In this document: positions 45,637-58,008 of the stretch, piece after piece
Layout: the number at the start of each line of letters is the position of its first letter
Numbering within the stretch: position 1 is the first letter of the stretch
Translations under genes and position numbers: made by a program
From: Trachythela sp. YZ-2020
Taxonomy: Eukaryota > Cnidaria > Anthozoa > Malacalcyonacea > Clavulariidae
Reading direction: 5' to 3'
Assembly: GCA_016169945.1 (NCBI GenBank)
Contig: JADLSH010000395.1
Location: 1,476,001-1,540,000 of the forward strand
DNA: 64,000 nt
Notes under the pieces: model-generated
Database searches by the model: none
Seen by the model: only the letters and a program-made list of their open reading frames with translations
Told to the model about the DNA's origin: nothing

Positions 45637-47415
45637 TTTAACAATCGCGTAGCACTTAACGAAACTTAATCATTGGGGTCAGAGTTCTAGCCTATGGCTA
45701 TGTAGATACAGTCCAACACTATACCTACGCACCCTAATTAGGCCTCCAGTGGACAAATGTGAAATCTTGAATTATGTTTATTCTGTTTCACAAATATACT
45801 ACAAATGCTTTCGTATAGGCACCATTACCCCGGTAGAGACTAAAAAATCTGTATGACTGGTTTCCGCGAAAAGATAACAAAATATAGTCTTAAATTTTCG
45901 ACTTCAAGAATTTCTAGATGACTAATTTGTACTACGCTCAAATTTTCACCAAACCATGCGCAAAATCTGTGCCAGTGCGTGATATGCTTTTCCTGGACAT
46001 GGTGGAAAACGCAAATGGCGGATACCGGCTTCGGGAAATGCGAGTCCACAGTACAGCAGGCAGCGGAGTGTATTCATCTTATATTTGGAATTTATTTAGT
46101 AGATGTTGCACGAAGTACGTCCTCGGCATTTTCACGATCATTCTAAGTGAATTAACAAGGCAAGGCGTTATTTTTGTAGCCTCCTGTGTTAAGAGCCCAA
46201 GATGAACAGTTCCAAAACAGTTGGTAACACTAGTGTTTAAAATGTTCTGACTACAGCTCATTAGAAGACGTGTAAGAAGCTATACCTTTCAAGTTACGTA
46301 TACAAGTTACTGCATTGTGACTCTTGAGCATTTTAAATTGTAATTATATACGCATGTATATACGCACGGAAGAACCTAAATCCATGGCCATGCATTTAAA
46401 TGCGCCATGTTTACTTCTGAAACAAAAACAAGAATAAATGTACAGCATTGTGTGTATAACAGTTCTCTTTTGCCTTTAAGGCCTCAGAAATCGCTTTAAA
46501 TGGTTAAGGTACCTTATAACACAATCTAATAATATAGATGAAAAAATTACTCAATTCTGATTGGCTAAGACTAAGAGCAATGCAATTATTTTTGAAATTG
46601 CAATAGACAATTTGCATTATAGACTAAATTTTGTTCTAGGCATGGAGAAGGGAATCAATCACAGCAGCTACAAAGAACATACTAAAATTAGTAAAATTGC
46701 AAAGTTTGGTTGCGAAATGTTGTAAAATGCGGAAAATATAGCCTTGCAAAGTTTGCAAATTTTGTATACTTTTGTATTACGTGCGGAAATTCCTACCATT
46801 TTCGGCTCAAATGTGCAATTTGTTAAGAATTTTTCGCTAATCCTAGATGCATCATACATGCACCAAAATTCAAGTTTACACATCGAGTCACTACTGAACA
46901 ACGCCTTATATAGTAACTTAGACTATACAGAGTCAGTTTTTGAGAGGCGTTGAAGGAACATTTTATATATTTTTATTTTAACAACTATTTGAACAATTAT
47001 ATTGAAGAAAAATATTAAAAATCATTTATTATACGCGAGAAAACTTTCTCGTTATTTGTATTAAATTTTGTCGTTTTTTCTTTTGAGCAATGGTAAATAT
47101 CGAGGGTCCACAATAGGTTTTTCGGGATGCGGGATTTAGCTTATATTAATATCGGGAAGCGGGATAATAAGAAAATATGTCGCGGGATTCGGGAATAAAA
47201 CCCTGGCGGGAAGCGAGATTTTTGCAATTCGTACCATGCCCATGGAATTCGAGATACGAAGCTCAGATTCGGAATAATGAAATACGATCTTTGGAGATTT
47301 AATGTCACATTTCAGTGTGTTCTAACCCTGTTCTGTCTGTTCTGAAAACTGTCACCAGCGATTTTTTTGGTAAACTTTTGGCATGTATCACATTGATGCT
47401 TTAAAGATCTTACAT
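45637..47415. other. Intergenic, no gene recognised
   Basis: Includes an open frame at 45918-46205 (YYAQIFTKPCAKSVPVRDML) with no family match and a block of GCGGGAT/GGGATTCGGGA words near 47120-47220 that is echoed at about 48430-48510. No splice-supported gene found. Confidence 0.45.
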
Positions 47416-47423
47416 GATGCATG

Positions 47424-47854
47424 CAGGGCCGTATCTATGGGGGGGTTTGGGGGGGTGTCACACCCCCCCAGAAATTGTATTTGGAGATTTAGTCGGCAGA
47501 AGCGAGATTTGAGTCGGCACAAAACAGTACAAGTCGGCACAAAACAAGTTGGCACAAAACAAGTTGGCACAAAGCAAGTCGGCACAAAAAATAGGAAAAG
47601 GGAATTTTTGTTTTTAAGTAGTAAATATTTATTTAGGAACAAATGTATATATTGGTTAAATAGTAATCTAAGAACATTAGCAGTCCGGGAAAATTTTTTT
47701 TTACCTGTTGGCCACCCACCCCCCCACCCCCCGTCGACAGATTAAAAAACATTTTTATGACAAGAAAAATTAAAAGTAGTCGGTACATGTTTGTTTGGCA
47801 GTCGGTTGAAACAACCTTACACCCCCCCTGGAAAATTTTCTGAGTACGGCCCTG
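47424..47854. mobile_element. hAT-type MITE with GTCGGCACAAAACAA repeats
   Basis: CAGGGCCGTATCTATGGGGG at 47424 and the inverted CAGGGCCGTACTCAG from 47854 bound it. The 8-bp target duplication GATGCATG is exact (47416-47423 and 47855-47862). Around 47510-47590 the 15-bp word AAGT(C/T)GGCACAAAAC is tandemly repeated. No transposase. Confidence 0.92.
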
Positions 47855-47862
47855 GATGCATG

Positions 47863-48747
47863 GGCAGCATCGATATTGAAATTCTTGTAAGCAGTGCTCT
47901 CACTAGCCTGTGCACATCCTGTATTTGCACAGGCTATGCACAGGCTATGCTCTCACTTTCAGGGATTTTTCCTTAGAAACAAGAATTTCGTATACTTTTA
48001 GGGAATTTAAATGATTTCAAGAACGACCTTAGTATGAATAATTTAATATATGTACTTTATGTCTTTTTCAACTGCCCAGAAGTGCAGGAAATGGCGTTTA
48101 TGTGACTCCAATTTTTAAAAAATTTCCCGGCGTCTTCACACCCGGACTACCCTACGCAAACGTAAATTGTATTCGCATCAACGCATGTTGGGCATGATTG
48201 CCTGAAAATTAGAGTGTGACTGTTTGGTGAATTGCACAATTATAGCTGTTATGTAGTTCATTTACTAAGTTGTAAACAAATAATGAAGTCATTGAGCAGA
48301 AGTCACAGAAAAGTGAATGAATGAAGCAATTTAAGGAATTTTAGGGAAAATTGAGGAATTTCAGAGCCTTTGCCAGGGAATTCGCGAATTTGGTTTTGCA
48401 TGAGACGGAGAGTCCTAGTTGTATTGATACTATTCGGGTCGGGATAAACTAAGCAAAGCTATCGGGATTGCGGGAATGAGAAAAAATATGGAGTGGGATA
48501 CGGGATTTACCTCAATATCTGTGTTAGTTGAAATGGGGCATAGTCCATATTGGTTTAACTGGATAATAAGGGGAGAATCATTCTCGTAATACGTAACCTG
48601 GCTTAGGAACCAATACTTAGTTCTGGCATGCGTGTAAGACTTATATACAGCTTTTTTGCTTCATCGCAAACATTTTTTGACCTTTTTTGAGTCTTTACCT
48701 CATGAATAACCATGCACGAATTCGATATTTATATAGAGAAACTAACA
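47863..48747. other. Intergenic upstream of LPMO relic
   Basis: Short duplicated words (CACAGGCTATG near 47930-47950) and GGGAT-rich sequence at 48430-48510. No gene seen. Confidence 0.4.
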
Positions 48748-49353
48748 ATGAAAACATGCTTAATCTTGGCGTTGATATGCTTAATCATGCTTAATCTTGG
48801 TCTGGTCCACGGTCACGGCTACATGACAGACCCGTTGGCGCAAGGGTTTTCCAGGACCAATAAACTATGATGATAATGGTCTGAATAGTGGTGGTAGGGA
48901 TACACAATGGGATTATGTACATCATAGCAGGTGTGGTGTGAGCGGGGATGAATATGGTATACTCCATCCTCAGTTTGTCTACCCAGGCCGGGGGCGTATG
49001 CCAGCAACACGCCTATTGTGAAATCTTATCAGTCAGGGCAATGGTTTACCGTTAAGATCCTAATCACCGCTGCTCATAAAGGGTACTTTACATTCCGCGT
49101 CGCCCCGTTGGTGCACCCACGTACACCCATCACACAGAAAGAATTGGATCAACATGTCTTAAAGTTGCCCGGTGGTCAAACTCACTGGAAACTTGGTAAT
49201 AAACCACACGGAGAATACACCATGTGGCTGAAACTACCCACGGGATTGAGATGTGGTCACTGCGTGTTGCAATGGTGGTACACCACAGCCAATAACTGGC
49301 AGGGTAGAACTCCGGAGACCTTTATCAGTTGCGTTGATATCGCAATCCGTTGA
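48748..49353 (+). pseudogene. AA15-like lytic polysaccharide monooxygenase, frameshifted
   Basis: The start codon at 48748 opens a signal peptide (MKTCLILALICLIML) ending VHG, followed by HGYMTDPLA, which would place the copper-binding N-terminal His of an LPMO. A stop appears at 48868-48870. Reading on in another frame gives INYDDNGLNSGG and SRCGVSGDEYG. A second shift in the G-run near 48990 restores the first frame: YASNTPIVKSYQSGQWFTVK, AAHKGYFTFRVAP (second copper His), CGHCVLQWWYTTANNW and ETFISCVDIAI, to a stop at 49351-49353. Against AA15 proteins (chitin/cellulose oxidation) a short segment after DPLA is missing, one Cys is Ser and a loop near NNW is shortened. No introns are visible, so a retrocopy is possible. 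Two sequencing errors are the alternative for the shifts, but not for the missing pieces. Confidence 0.8.
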
Positions 49354-52300
49354 GAATTTGATAAAGCAAACTGTCTTTGACCTCATCACGCTCATGTAAT
49401 ACTAAAAATACTAGACTTCACTTGTTCAAGTCGTTACCAATCTGTATATCTAAGCTTCAGATACACAGTAGAAGAATAGATATAATTATGATGTTGTCTC
49501 TAAATTTTGTGAAACCGCATTTGAAAGGCAAAATCTCAAAAAATGTCAGTGCCTAACTTGTTGAAAGTCTAGAGTCTAGACCATTGACACACAAAATTTT
49601 TATTGTAATGAAATCCAAACCTCGGCATGCAAGGCCTTTCCCAGCCTTTTTGATGAACTTAACGCCCAGCTTTTACAAACGTTATCAGTATTGTAGTAAT
49701 TGTACTTGGCGGCGACTAGAAAATGACTTGTTATCACTGGATTCAATTTTGATTTCAAATAATTTTGCTAATGACTAAACATTCCACGCACTTCATTTTT
49801 ATTCGCGTGCAGTGTGGAACACTTAAGTCTTCATGATAATGTCTTCTGCATCTGTTAAAATCATTACACTATACTGACCTGTATTAGATATGGCTTTGAC
49901 AGTTACGAAACAGCTCTATGTACTAACAATCTATACAGTGATTGTATTTAAATTTCCCAAAAATTTAGCATTGATAATCAAGTAATTTTTGCAGTTAGGT
50001 AAAAACAGATGTTTAAGAAGTTTAATAGCCTAATGACAATAAGTGAGAACCCAGCATGTTTTATCTTTGTTTGGTCTGGTAATTCACAGTTATGATAGCA
50101 GTTTCTCAAAAGCTCTCATCACACTGTCGACACTTTACAACAGCTATCTTGCTAAATCGCCGCACTATTCAGAAAATTATGATCTCTCTGTGTTAAGTAC
50201 TTAAATTGTTGCCTTCAAGGTTCATGGGGTTCTCAATATAGGTCTTCCTCAACAATGTGACGACTTGTGTTCATTAACATGACTTTTAGTGTATTTTGAA
50301 GCAAGCTGTGATCCAATCAATTGTCGGTTAAGTCCATATAACTGCACGCATGTGAACTGATTTAGTTCAGACACTCTCCTATATCCTTTTAGGGGTTTTC
50401 ACTTGCCACGTTTACCTTAGCAACCAGTGTTTTATTTCTCCCACCTTCTGTTAGCCTTTCCAGTGTGGGTGGAAACCTGACTATTCGGAGCGGGAAACCA
50501 CCACTTTCGACAAAGCGTTGACTGACTCTTTCCACACTTGGCTTAAACTGAGTGAGACAGGGCCTCTTCAACATATTATGTTGGCCCCTCTAAAATATAT
50601 AAGCGAAACATAGGGAAGACTATAACTAAGTTCAGAAGATTCCCATAACCTTACTTTTATACTCAGTCTCTTGATGCAATATATCGAACTACTGTGTCTG
50701 AAAATACAGGAACTGTATGATCAAGCCCCAGGGACTCAAGAATGCGAACATTTTCTGGGGATGGACCCACAGCAGACCTAGTAATTCGCACTTTTCCAGC
50801 TCATCGCCTCCTAGTTAGGTTCCTTTCCTTGATGCCCCCCTTGGAACTTAGAGCCTGCATTCTTGATCTGACATTGTGACTTGTGCATGTCTTTGCATGA
50901 CACTATGTCTATGGTGCTATTTTGCTTTCTTTTCCGGGCGTTTCTAGTATGGCAGAACACTCTCGTCCTGCAATACTAGACGTTCAGTATAGTTCATGAA
51001 TATTCACACATGGAGACAGCAACCATATTCTTCAAATGCAATATATTGATTTTTTAGACGAACAGAGCCTTAACTGATCCATATAGTTATTCCTTTTGAT
51101 TCAATGTTCAGAAGAACCTGTCCTAGTATCCTAAAATGATGTTCTTAGCATCATTAAGAAGTACAGCAAATGTTATGTCTTCTAGACAGTCATTATAGTA
51201 CGAACTAAAATAATTAAAAATCAATAACGTACAGAAAGTTGATAATTTTACCTGCCAGCACACTGTGCGGATTATTTTTCCTGCCAAACGCCACGAAAAT
51301 GAAGATATTACTGATTAATATAACATAATCTGACAGGCACAATGGGCCTAAAACTTATATTGCAGACTAGACCCTAAAATATAACTTTCAACTTGGAAAA
51401 TAATTTATATAGTATTGCACGCAGCAGACCCAAAACTATGGAATTAATCCTCCTTCTGAAGAATTAAACGTCTGTCGGAAAAACGGAGAATTAACGAGTA
51501 AAAGCCAAAAGGGAAAATTAACGTCATTTTTCAAATACATTGACATAAAACGTTTTTGCCAATGATGTTACTGCAATATAGAGCCTGCTCGCAGTTTTCA
51601 AGTTTTCAAAACATATAGAAGAACAGGTTGCGAAACATAAACAGTATAGCATCTTTCAACACTTGTTATTTTAATATTGTATTTACATCAAAAACAAAGA
51701 AAAGTCAACCCACGGAGGTAAACTAATATCACAATTTGTTTTTCTCATATTTCTCACAAGCCATTAACATAAAGCTCATTTGTAATTATTTTCATCGCCT
51801 TTCGCATGATTGACAAATTTCAAGCCATACACTGAACGTAAAAAGCTGCGTTTTCGCTGATTTTGTTGTACTGTTCCAAACACGTTATCTTACTCTTTCG
51901 TCATTATACATTACTGTCCAGCCGTCGACTGCATATCTCTTCCAATGTTATCCCTAAGATCCATTAAGAACAGACTGCGAGAGCAATTAACATTTGGGAT
52001 ATTTTTAAACTGTGATAAGAAGTACTGTAAAATATTTCAGGTCTGTTAAGGCAATTATTATTTATAAGGTCAAGGTTTAGGACTTGTAGTCGGAAGGTCC
52101 ATTCTCGAGGCAAAATTTCTCTCAGTTAAACTGTTGTAACGCAATCTCGGTGTCTCAATGTGGCCGGGATCAATGTCATCGAGCCATTTTTTTGTAAGTT
52201 TTATTTGGAAAGCTGATCATGACCATAGGCATAGCGTATGGCAAACTGCATGGTCATGCCAGTTTTCGATAAGGAAATTTGCCTCATTTTATGTCATGTC

Positions 52301-52524
52301 ATGCTCTATAGGTAATCAAGGAACTTAATCTTTAATCAAACTGGCCCAGCAGCCCATGACGTGCATGTGTGAGATCTAAAATGAAGACGCGAGGTATATT
52401 AAAGCCAAATCTTGTTTTCTACTTCAGCAGTACCATACCCAAACGTAACGACTAACATATTTCCCCTGAGCACCCGGGTAGAACTAATACCATTGTGTTT
52501 TCACAAAAAAAAACGCCACGGTCC
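49354..52524. other. Intergenic, no gene recognised
   Basis: About 3.2 kb of AT-rich sequence with no exon, tRNA or clear transposon end that I could support. Confidence 0.5.
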
Positions 52525-52593
52525 GTTACATTACGTTGAAGTGGCAAACAAGCTAAGACTGTTACATTACGTTGAAGTGGCAAACAAGCTAAG
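52525..52593. repeat. 33-bp direct repeat, two copies
   Basis: GTTACATTACGTTGAAGTGG and 13 further bases at 52525-52557 recur exactly at 52561-52593 (period 36). It lies about 110 bases beyond the GPCR stop codon, possibly in its 3' untranslated region. Confidence 0.85.
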
Positions 52594-52700
52594 GCAAAAC
52601 CCGCGTTTTCGCGTCACGAATAACTGAGCCATGTATACTTCAACACACTTTTACCTAATATGCTATATTATATTTACAATTGTACAAATCCATATATAGC

Positions 52701-54182
52701 TTACAGTACAGTTTCCTTTGCATTGTCTAGCAAGGATATATCCTCAAGTTTAATATCAGTATAAAAAATAACACTACTTTGTCTTTGGTTTGTGTCATTA
52801 TGAACCAAATTTTGGTTTGTTCGAGTTTCTTTGTTTAAGAAAACCTTGACGTATGTTGTTTCGGCATCCACATGCTGAAAATCATTTGCATTTTCGTTCC
52901 ACTTTTTGAACTCTTTCAGTATCACGCCATTTTGTTGCAACATCATTTTTTCTTCTTCATTTTTTTCTTTGTGACAGTCAGAATGTTTCGAATGATGAGA
53001 ATCACTCGTACTGTCCCCAGAAATTAAGGGACTTCGCGAATCTGACGAAAGACGGCGTCTTAATGTTGTTTTGTTTGCTCCTGAGGTGCTGTTACTGTCC
53101 AGCTCCGATGTCGTTGGTGATCTGATTCTTTCACCGAACGATGCATCCAACGTATCTTTCTGAACAGTTTTCAATTTAAATGCAATTTTGTTATACGGTT
53201 TTCCCTGGCTTGAATTCTCTCGCTCTTTTTCTGTACATAAACAACAGTTATATTTAAGAAAGAATAATCTGTAAGCTTTACGAAAGTCAGTTTGAAGTGT
53301 TCCGTAGACAATAGAATTTAACGCACTGTTCGCCATTGTGAATACGTTAGAAATACGAAATACATATAGAAAGTATTTCCATTCCCTTAAATTGCCGTAC
53401 ATTGTCCAAAAGTACACAACATGTTGAGGAAGCATACAAAATGAGTAGATCAAAATTAATGCAACCAACATTTTTGTAATCTTTTGACTTTGTCGTTGTC
53501 TTGCGACTTCCGCAGCATAGTTAATACTACCTACACGACCTCTGGAGTTCTTCGAAAGAAACCTTGAACGTTCTTGCAGTTTCCATCCAGCAACGCCATA
53601 TAGTACGCTCATGACAAACAATGGTATTACATATTGCAGCAAAAACATGGCAATCCAATAAAATCTTGAGGAATCTGGATTTGGCCAAAGTTCATCACAA
53701 AAAGTATTATTGCCTTTATGTATCGTCCCAGCAATTATCATTAGTGGTAATGCAGTTGTTATCGACACAATCCATATTATTATAATGATTCTTCGCACAG
53801 TTGTTAATCTCAATCGAGGTTGAAATGGAAACACAATACCTCGAAATCTTTCACAACTTATAGCCAGCAATGTTGCAATGGATGCAGACAGACATACAGG
53901 AACGATGCTATATGTAACACGACATCCAACATTCCCAAATGGCCAGTTTTGATTATTTTCATAAGCAGCGTATTGGGATGGAACATATATAACTATGATG
54001 ATTAAATCAGAAATAGCGAGATTCAAGGTGAAACAATTCATGACAGTTCTCATACGTCGTTGCTGTATCACTACAATACATACAAGAAGATTACCACATA
54101 GCCCAGTACAGAACACGATGACATAAAACAATCGAAGGACCATCGTCAAGGCGAACGGTTCCTCCATATTCGTTGAATTCAT
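52701..54182 (-). CDS. Rhodopsin-family (class A) GPCR, intronless
   Basis: 493-codon single-exon receptor. The first real ATG is at 54182 (MNSTNMEEPF); the open frame extends 12 codons upstream without an ATG. An N-glycosylation site N-S-T is at residue 2. Seven membrane segments: TM1 with GN (30-31), TM2 LAISD (55-59), WPFG in the first outer loop, Cys87 paired in the family with Cys162, TM3 ending CERF (110-113) in place of DRY, TM5 LLQYVIPLFVMSVLYG, TM6 CMLPQHVVYF and TM7 NSALNSIVYG in place of NPxxY. A cysteine pair (NCCLC) after helix 8 could be palmitoylated. The roughly 170-residue tail is Ser/Thr-rich and charged. The layout is that of peptide or amine receptors. Ligand and G protein cannot be told from sequence. 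Confidence 0.93.
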   Translation of the reverse strand: MNSTNMEEPFALTMVLRLFYVIVFCTGLCGNLLVCIVVIQQRRMRTVMNCFTLNLAISDLIIIVIYVPSQYAAYENNQNWPFGNVGCRVTYSIVPVCLSASIATLLAISCERFRGIVFPFQPRLRLTTVRRIIIIIWIVSITTALPLMIIAGTIHKGNNTFCDELWPNPDSSRFYWIAMFLLQYVIPLFVMSVLYGVAGWKLQERSRFLSKNSRGRVGSINYAAEVARQRQSQKITKMLVALILIYSFCMLPQHVVYFWTMYGNLREWKYFLYVFRISNVFTMANSALNSIVYGTLQTDFRKAYRLFFLKYNCCLCTEKERENSSQGKPYNKIAFKLKTVQKDTLDASFGERIRSPTTSELDSNSTSGANKTTLRRRLSSDSRSPLISGDSTSDSHHSKHSDCHKEKNEEEKMMLQQNGVILKEFKKWNENANDFQHVDAETTYVKVFLNKETRTNQNLVHNDTNQRQSSVIFYTDIKLEDISLLDNAKETVL

Positions 54183-54218
54183 ATCATTCACTGTTCTTAC
54201 TGATATATCAATACACAA

Positions 54219-56776
54219 AACACTACACAGAGTATCTTCAACGTATACCCATGATTCAACCTCTGTTGTTATACGAGTTCCCTACAGTGCAGCCGGCTCG
54301 CGTATCTTATAAATTAATTTGATCTCTGCTTGTCTGTGTTCATATATAAATGTCGTTATTATCAGTGTTTGCTATCAACTCGAGTTATCTATGTTTCTTT
54401 GTGTTCGTTGATGCCGAATAATCGCTAGGAACAGGTGATACGGATATCTTTCTTTTAACACCTAAGCTAGGACATCGAACGTTTTATCCTTTCTGCTTTT
54501 CAGGTAAAAATACTTGAGATTGTAACCATTCACATTGCTAGTTTTGCCAAATGTAAGAGCTGGTCTCTGCAACAGATTAACATTTATGACATAAGTATAA
54601 CAGATTTATCTTGCCAACGACTGAGTTCTCAACATGTCACTATGTCACTACAAGATTGTTTTAAAAATGTGCAAAATCAGCAAATGAGGAATGCAAGTAA
54701 TGTATGAAACAGCATAATCAGCATTAGAGAATTTGTGATCAAAGGTGTTCTTTATACCCTTGGTATAATTATTAGCATTAGCCAATTTTGAAATGTTTGT
54801 CATTGATATTCTTACCTACACTAAAATACACAAAATACTGATTGTAATCAATGCCTTGTCTTTTTTCATTAACGGCCCGACTGTCGATTTTAAAGCGTCT
54901 CTCTTTCTCGAGCTCCACATTGGACATGTGTAGATATACATGTATCTTTATATTAATTGTGAATGGGATTTGCTGCGGTAATATGCAGTATGTTAATATC
55001 AATATATACAGCACTGACAGCACAATATGTTCATGCTGTGAATATATATTCACGAACAGTAAAGGAATACTGTGAAGCTCTATGAACTATATGCACAGCT
55101 TAGGAGTTCTCGACCAAAACTTCTAAGGTATGTGGTCCATCATGTTGGGTCTTATTGTGCTGTATTTGACTTTGCGTGCCAAGCAAATGTGAGCAACGAC
55201 AAACAACTATATAGTATGCTTAACACACCTATAATCAAAATGTACTGTGCTATGTCTATGCTATAGACATCAGATATGCACATATTAAGATTTTATTACA
55301 AGCATGCTGTCTGTAGTAAAATCATGTTCAATAATATCCCGCTATAGAAAGTGATTAAAATGTGATACCTTTAATTGTGACCTTCTTTTGATACAAAATT
55401 ATCTCATACAAAACTTGACCACTCCACCTGCTGTGACTCCCACCAGGCCAAGACGTCAAGAACACTGGATTAAATTCTATAACTGCAAGTGTTTTCTATC
55501 CATCTATCATCCGTGTTTGCACTGGCGTAACACGTTTAAGTTGCTCAGTTTCTTTGTGTTATGAAAAAAAGGTTTTACTTCAAAGTGATTGTCTTACAGT
55601 TGTACAGCTAAAATCAGATATTAAATTAACTTTTTGCCCGCAATATCTTGGTTAAACTAATCAATCCGTGTACGGAAACTAACAATGCTTTTAATTTGTT
55701 AATGCCAATTTATAGAAACATTGTGTCGGCATTATTTGGTACAATAGTCAATACAATATATGAGAACTGTACAAATGTATGCTCTGATGTTATATTTGTC
55801 TGAAAACTAATAAATGTTGTTGTCTCTGGGTAAAAGTTAAGTATACATGCATGATCGTTTTTATTTTTTTATTATGAATATATAGCTGTAAGCCTGTGGC
55901 TGTCATTGAGTCAATTTAGGTAAATTGCACAATAAAACTCGTTTCAAGCTTTCTATATTACTATATGTAGAAGGCCCAACGTCAGTTCTGAAATACAAGA
56001 AGTCTGTTTGTAGCCGCGCATGACCTGTACCCCTTTAGCTGTCGAAAGCATTTGATAACAATCATGATTTTTAATTATCCTGTTTTTACAGGTGTGCGTC
56101 ATTCCAAATATTGTCTTAGGGAGATTTTGATTTATATGTGGGCTGCTTGATATGAAACAAGGATTTTGCTATGGTTTTTCCGTGTTTTTTTTTATCGTGA
56201 TTCTAGGTGTTTCTATAGCTCACTACACACGTCACTACGACTACGCCTATACAGTTTTGCTGTAGTAAAACCATGGCAAATTTGAAGTAATTTAAACTGA
56301 CTCCATGCAGTCTACGACTACGACTTATACATGGCAAGCTCCTAGGCAATTATCTTAATCACTATTATGTTTAAAGAATGAGTTTGCTTTCTTATCGTTC
56401 TGTATATTATTTCGTTTGGCAAGTATTATATTATATTATATTAGTTCGTTTGTTTAGCTGGAGACAGGCCATTGAGCATTTTTGACACAACATTGTACTG
56501 ACGCGTAAGTAATAACAGTGTGGAAATTTAATGAATAGTTTTGATCATACTCAAACACTGAAGAGTAATCAGATAAAGGGTAAAGACTCAAGTACAAGTC
56601 TGATTATTCAATGCTATATCTGGTGTTGTTTTAATACAAGTGTATAACTTAAAATTCTTCACTTGTAGTCATTATCCTGGCGCCTGGCTGACAACTGTCT
56701 CGACCGACACGAGCCCATCACTTAAGTCTTAATCCCAGGTATTCGCAACAAGCAAGTTGCACATCCAAATGAGCCT
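54219..56776. other. GPCR upstream and intergenic DNA
   Basis: The GPCR promoter should lie just above 54183. No TATA box is singled out. The rest holds no recognised exon or element. Confidence 0.4.
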
Positions 56777-56960
56777 TTAAGGCTGATTTCCACTCAGTGC
56801 AATTGTGCAAAATGTCGCCGATTGACTTTTTGCAATCGTTTTCTTTTGAATTATGAGCATTCGACTGGAACGGATCCGGTCGAGGGCTCATAATTCAAAA
56901 GAAAACGATCGTAAAAGGTCGATCGCGCGACATTTTGCACTGAATGGAAATCAGCCTTAA
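56777..56960. mobile_element. Fold-back MITE with TTAA duplication
   Basis: TTAA at 56777-56780 and 56957-56960 flank GGCTGATTTCCACTCAGTGC, mirrored by GCACTGAATGGAAATCAGCC. Arms of about 75 bp continue through AAATGTCGC and ATCGTTTTCTTTTGAATTAT. TTAA is the target of piggyBac-like elements. It shares AAGGCT and TTTCCACTCA with the element at 8301-8460. Confidence 0.8.
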
Positions 56961-57053
56961 GACTGCATGATATGCAGTATCTTATGCATAGTGTTATCAA
57001 AATATTCAACTGTTCAATCAATTCATTTGTGATTTACATATAGCCACAAGATA

Positions 57054-57377
57054 CAGGTGTCCCAAAAACAACCAAAACTATTGAAATAACGTATTGTTAG
57101 AATTTGAATGCCCTAGCACTAAGCTGAACGCAAAGATGCGTAAAATATTGACAGGGTGCATATCTTGTAAAGCGCACGATTTTCGTTTTGTCTATAACAT
57201 AAAAATAATTAACGCTGAGTATTACATAAATCTCTCTTACAAACATTCTTTTAAACAGCTTCTTTATGCATACTTATGTTAAGCTTTTATGCACTCGTGG
57301 GTTCAGCAGAGTGCTGAGGCATTCAAATTCTAACAATACGTTATTTCAATCGGTTTGGGTTTTTTGGGGACACCCTG
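57054..57377. mobile_element. Mariner-like MITE, TA duplication
   Basis: CAGGTGTCCCAAAAACAACC at 57054 and the inverted CAGGGTGTCCCCAAAAAACC from 57377 bound it, with TA on both sides (57052-57053, 57378-57379). Arms of about 65 bp share ATTGAAATAACGTATTGTTA and GAATTTGAATGCC. 324 bp, no transposase. The terminal sequence is typical of mariner-type non-autonomous elements. Confidence 0.88.
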
Positions 57378-57840
57378 TAGAACTGTCTTCTGTGTAAGCA
57401 AAATAAAGAAAGGTGCACTTAAGGGGATACATTTTCTAACTTAAAGCGAGTCAATCGCGAGGAAAGTAATTGTTCTTCGAGCAACTTTTGCATATTCAAA
57501 TGAATGATTGAACAGTTGAATACTTCGATATGCATATTTTAATTCTTCCAGTCTCAGCTACATGTAATGATTCAACTTCAGTTTTATCCCGAAACTCCGA
57601 ACTGGCTTATTAAGATTCTTTCTAGCGAAAATTTTTGTTTAATCTTGAGACAATTTAGGAATCTCTTTGTTCGGTCTGACATTTTACTCCTGACATAATC
57701 ATAGAACATGGCTGATGCCGCTGATTTATATACTGACAACGAAAGAACATGCATCTTTTGAAAGAATTATGACTGTTGTTATACTCTATGTGTTTTATGT
57801 GTTTCTAACTATCATGTGTTCCTAACATGAAGTTGTAGAG

Positions 57841-58008
57841 GGAAGAGTGGGGAACTTCCGCTGATTATAAGGAAGAGAAGAACGTAGGCGCGAAGCAAAA
57901 TGAAATCGCGAAAAACGTTTTCGTTTCGCGCCTGCGTTCCTCTCTCAACAGGTCAGCGGTATTTTTCTTCATATTAACATTTTAAAAAGCCTCTGCGGAG
58001 GAGAGAGG
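57841..58008. mobile_element. Fold-back MITE related to 12301-12484
   Basis: The right end GCCTCTGCGGAGGAGAGAGG (57989-58008) is the exact reverse complement of the 12301 terminus. Inside, GAACGTAGGCGCGA (near 57879) pairs with TCGCGCCTGCGTTC (near 57926), and CCGCTGA/TCAGCGG lie further out. The matching left terminus was not found, so the element is truncated or rearranged on that side. Confidence 0.55.

Noticed and set aside
46668..46953. Overlapping frames on both strands of similar length
   Set aside because: A mirror-image open region in AT-rich DNA, with no splice sites or family match on either strand.
54183..54218. Upstream extension of the GPCR frame by 12 codons
   Set aside because: The upstream codon is TTG, not ATG; in an animal gene the ATG at 54182 is the supported start.
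57094..57282. 62-codon plus-strand frame
   Set aside because: Lies wholly inside the mariner-like MITE 57054-57377 and includes its terminal repeat.
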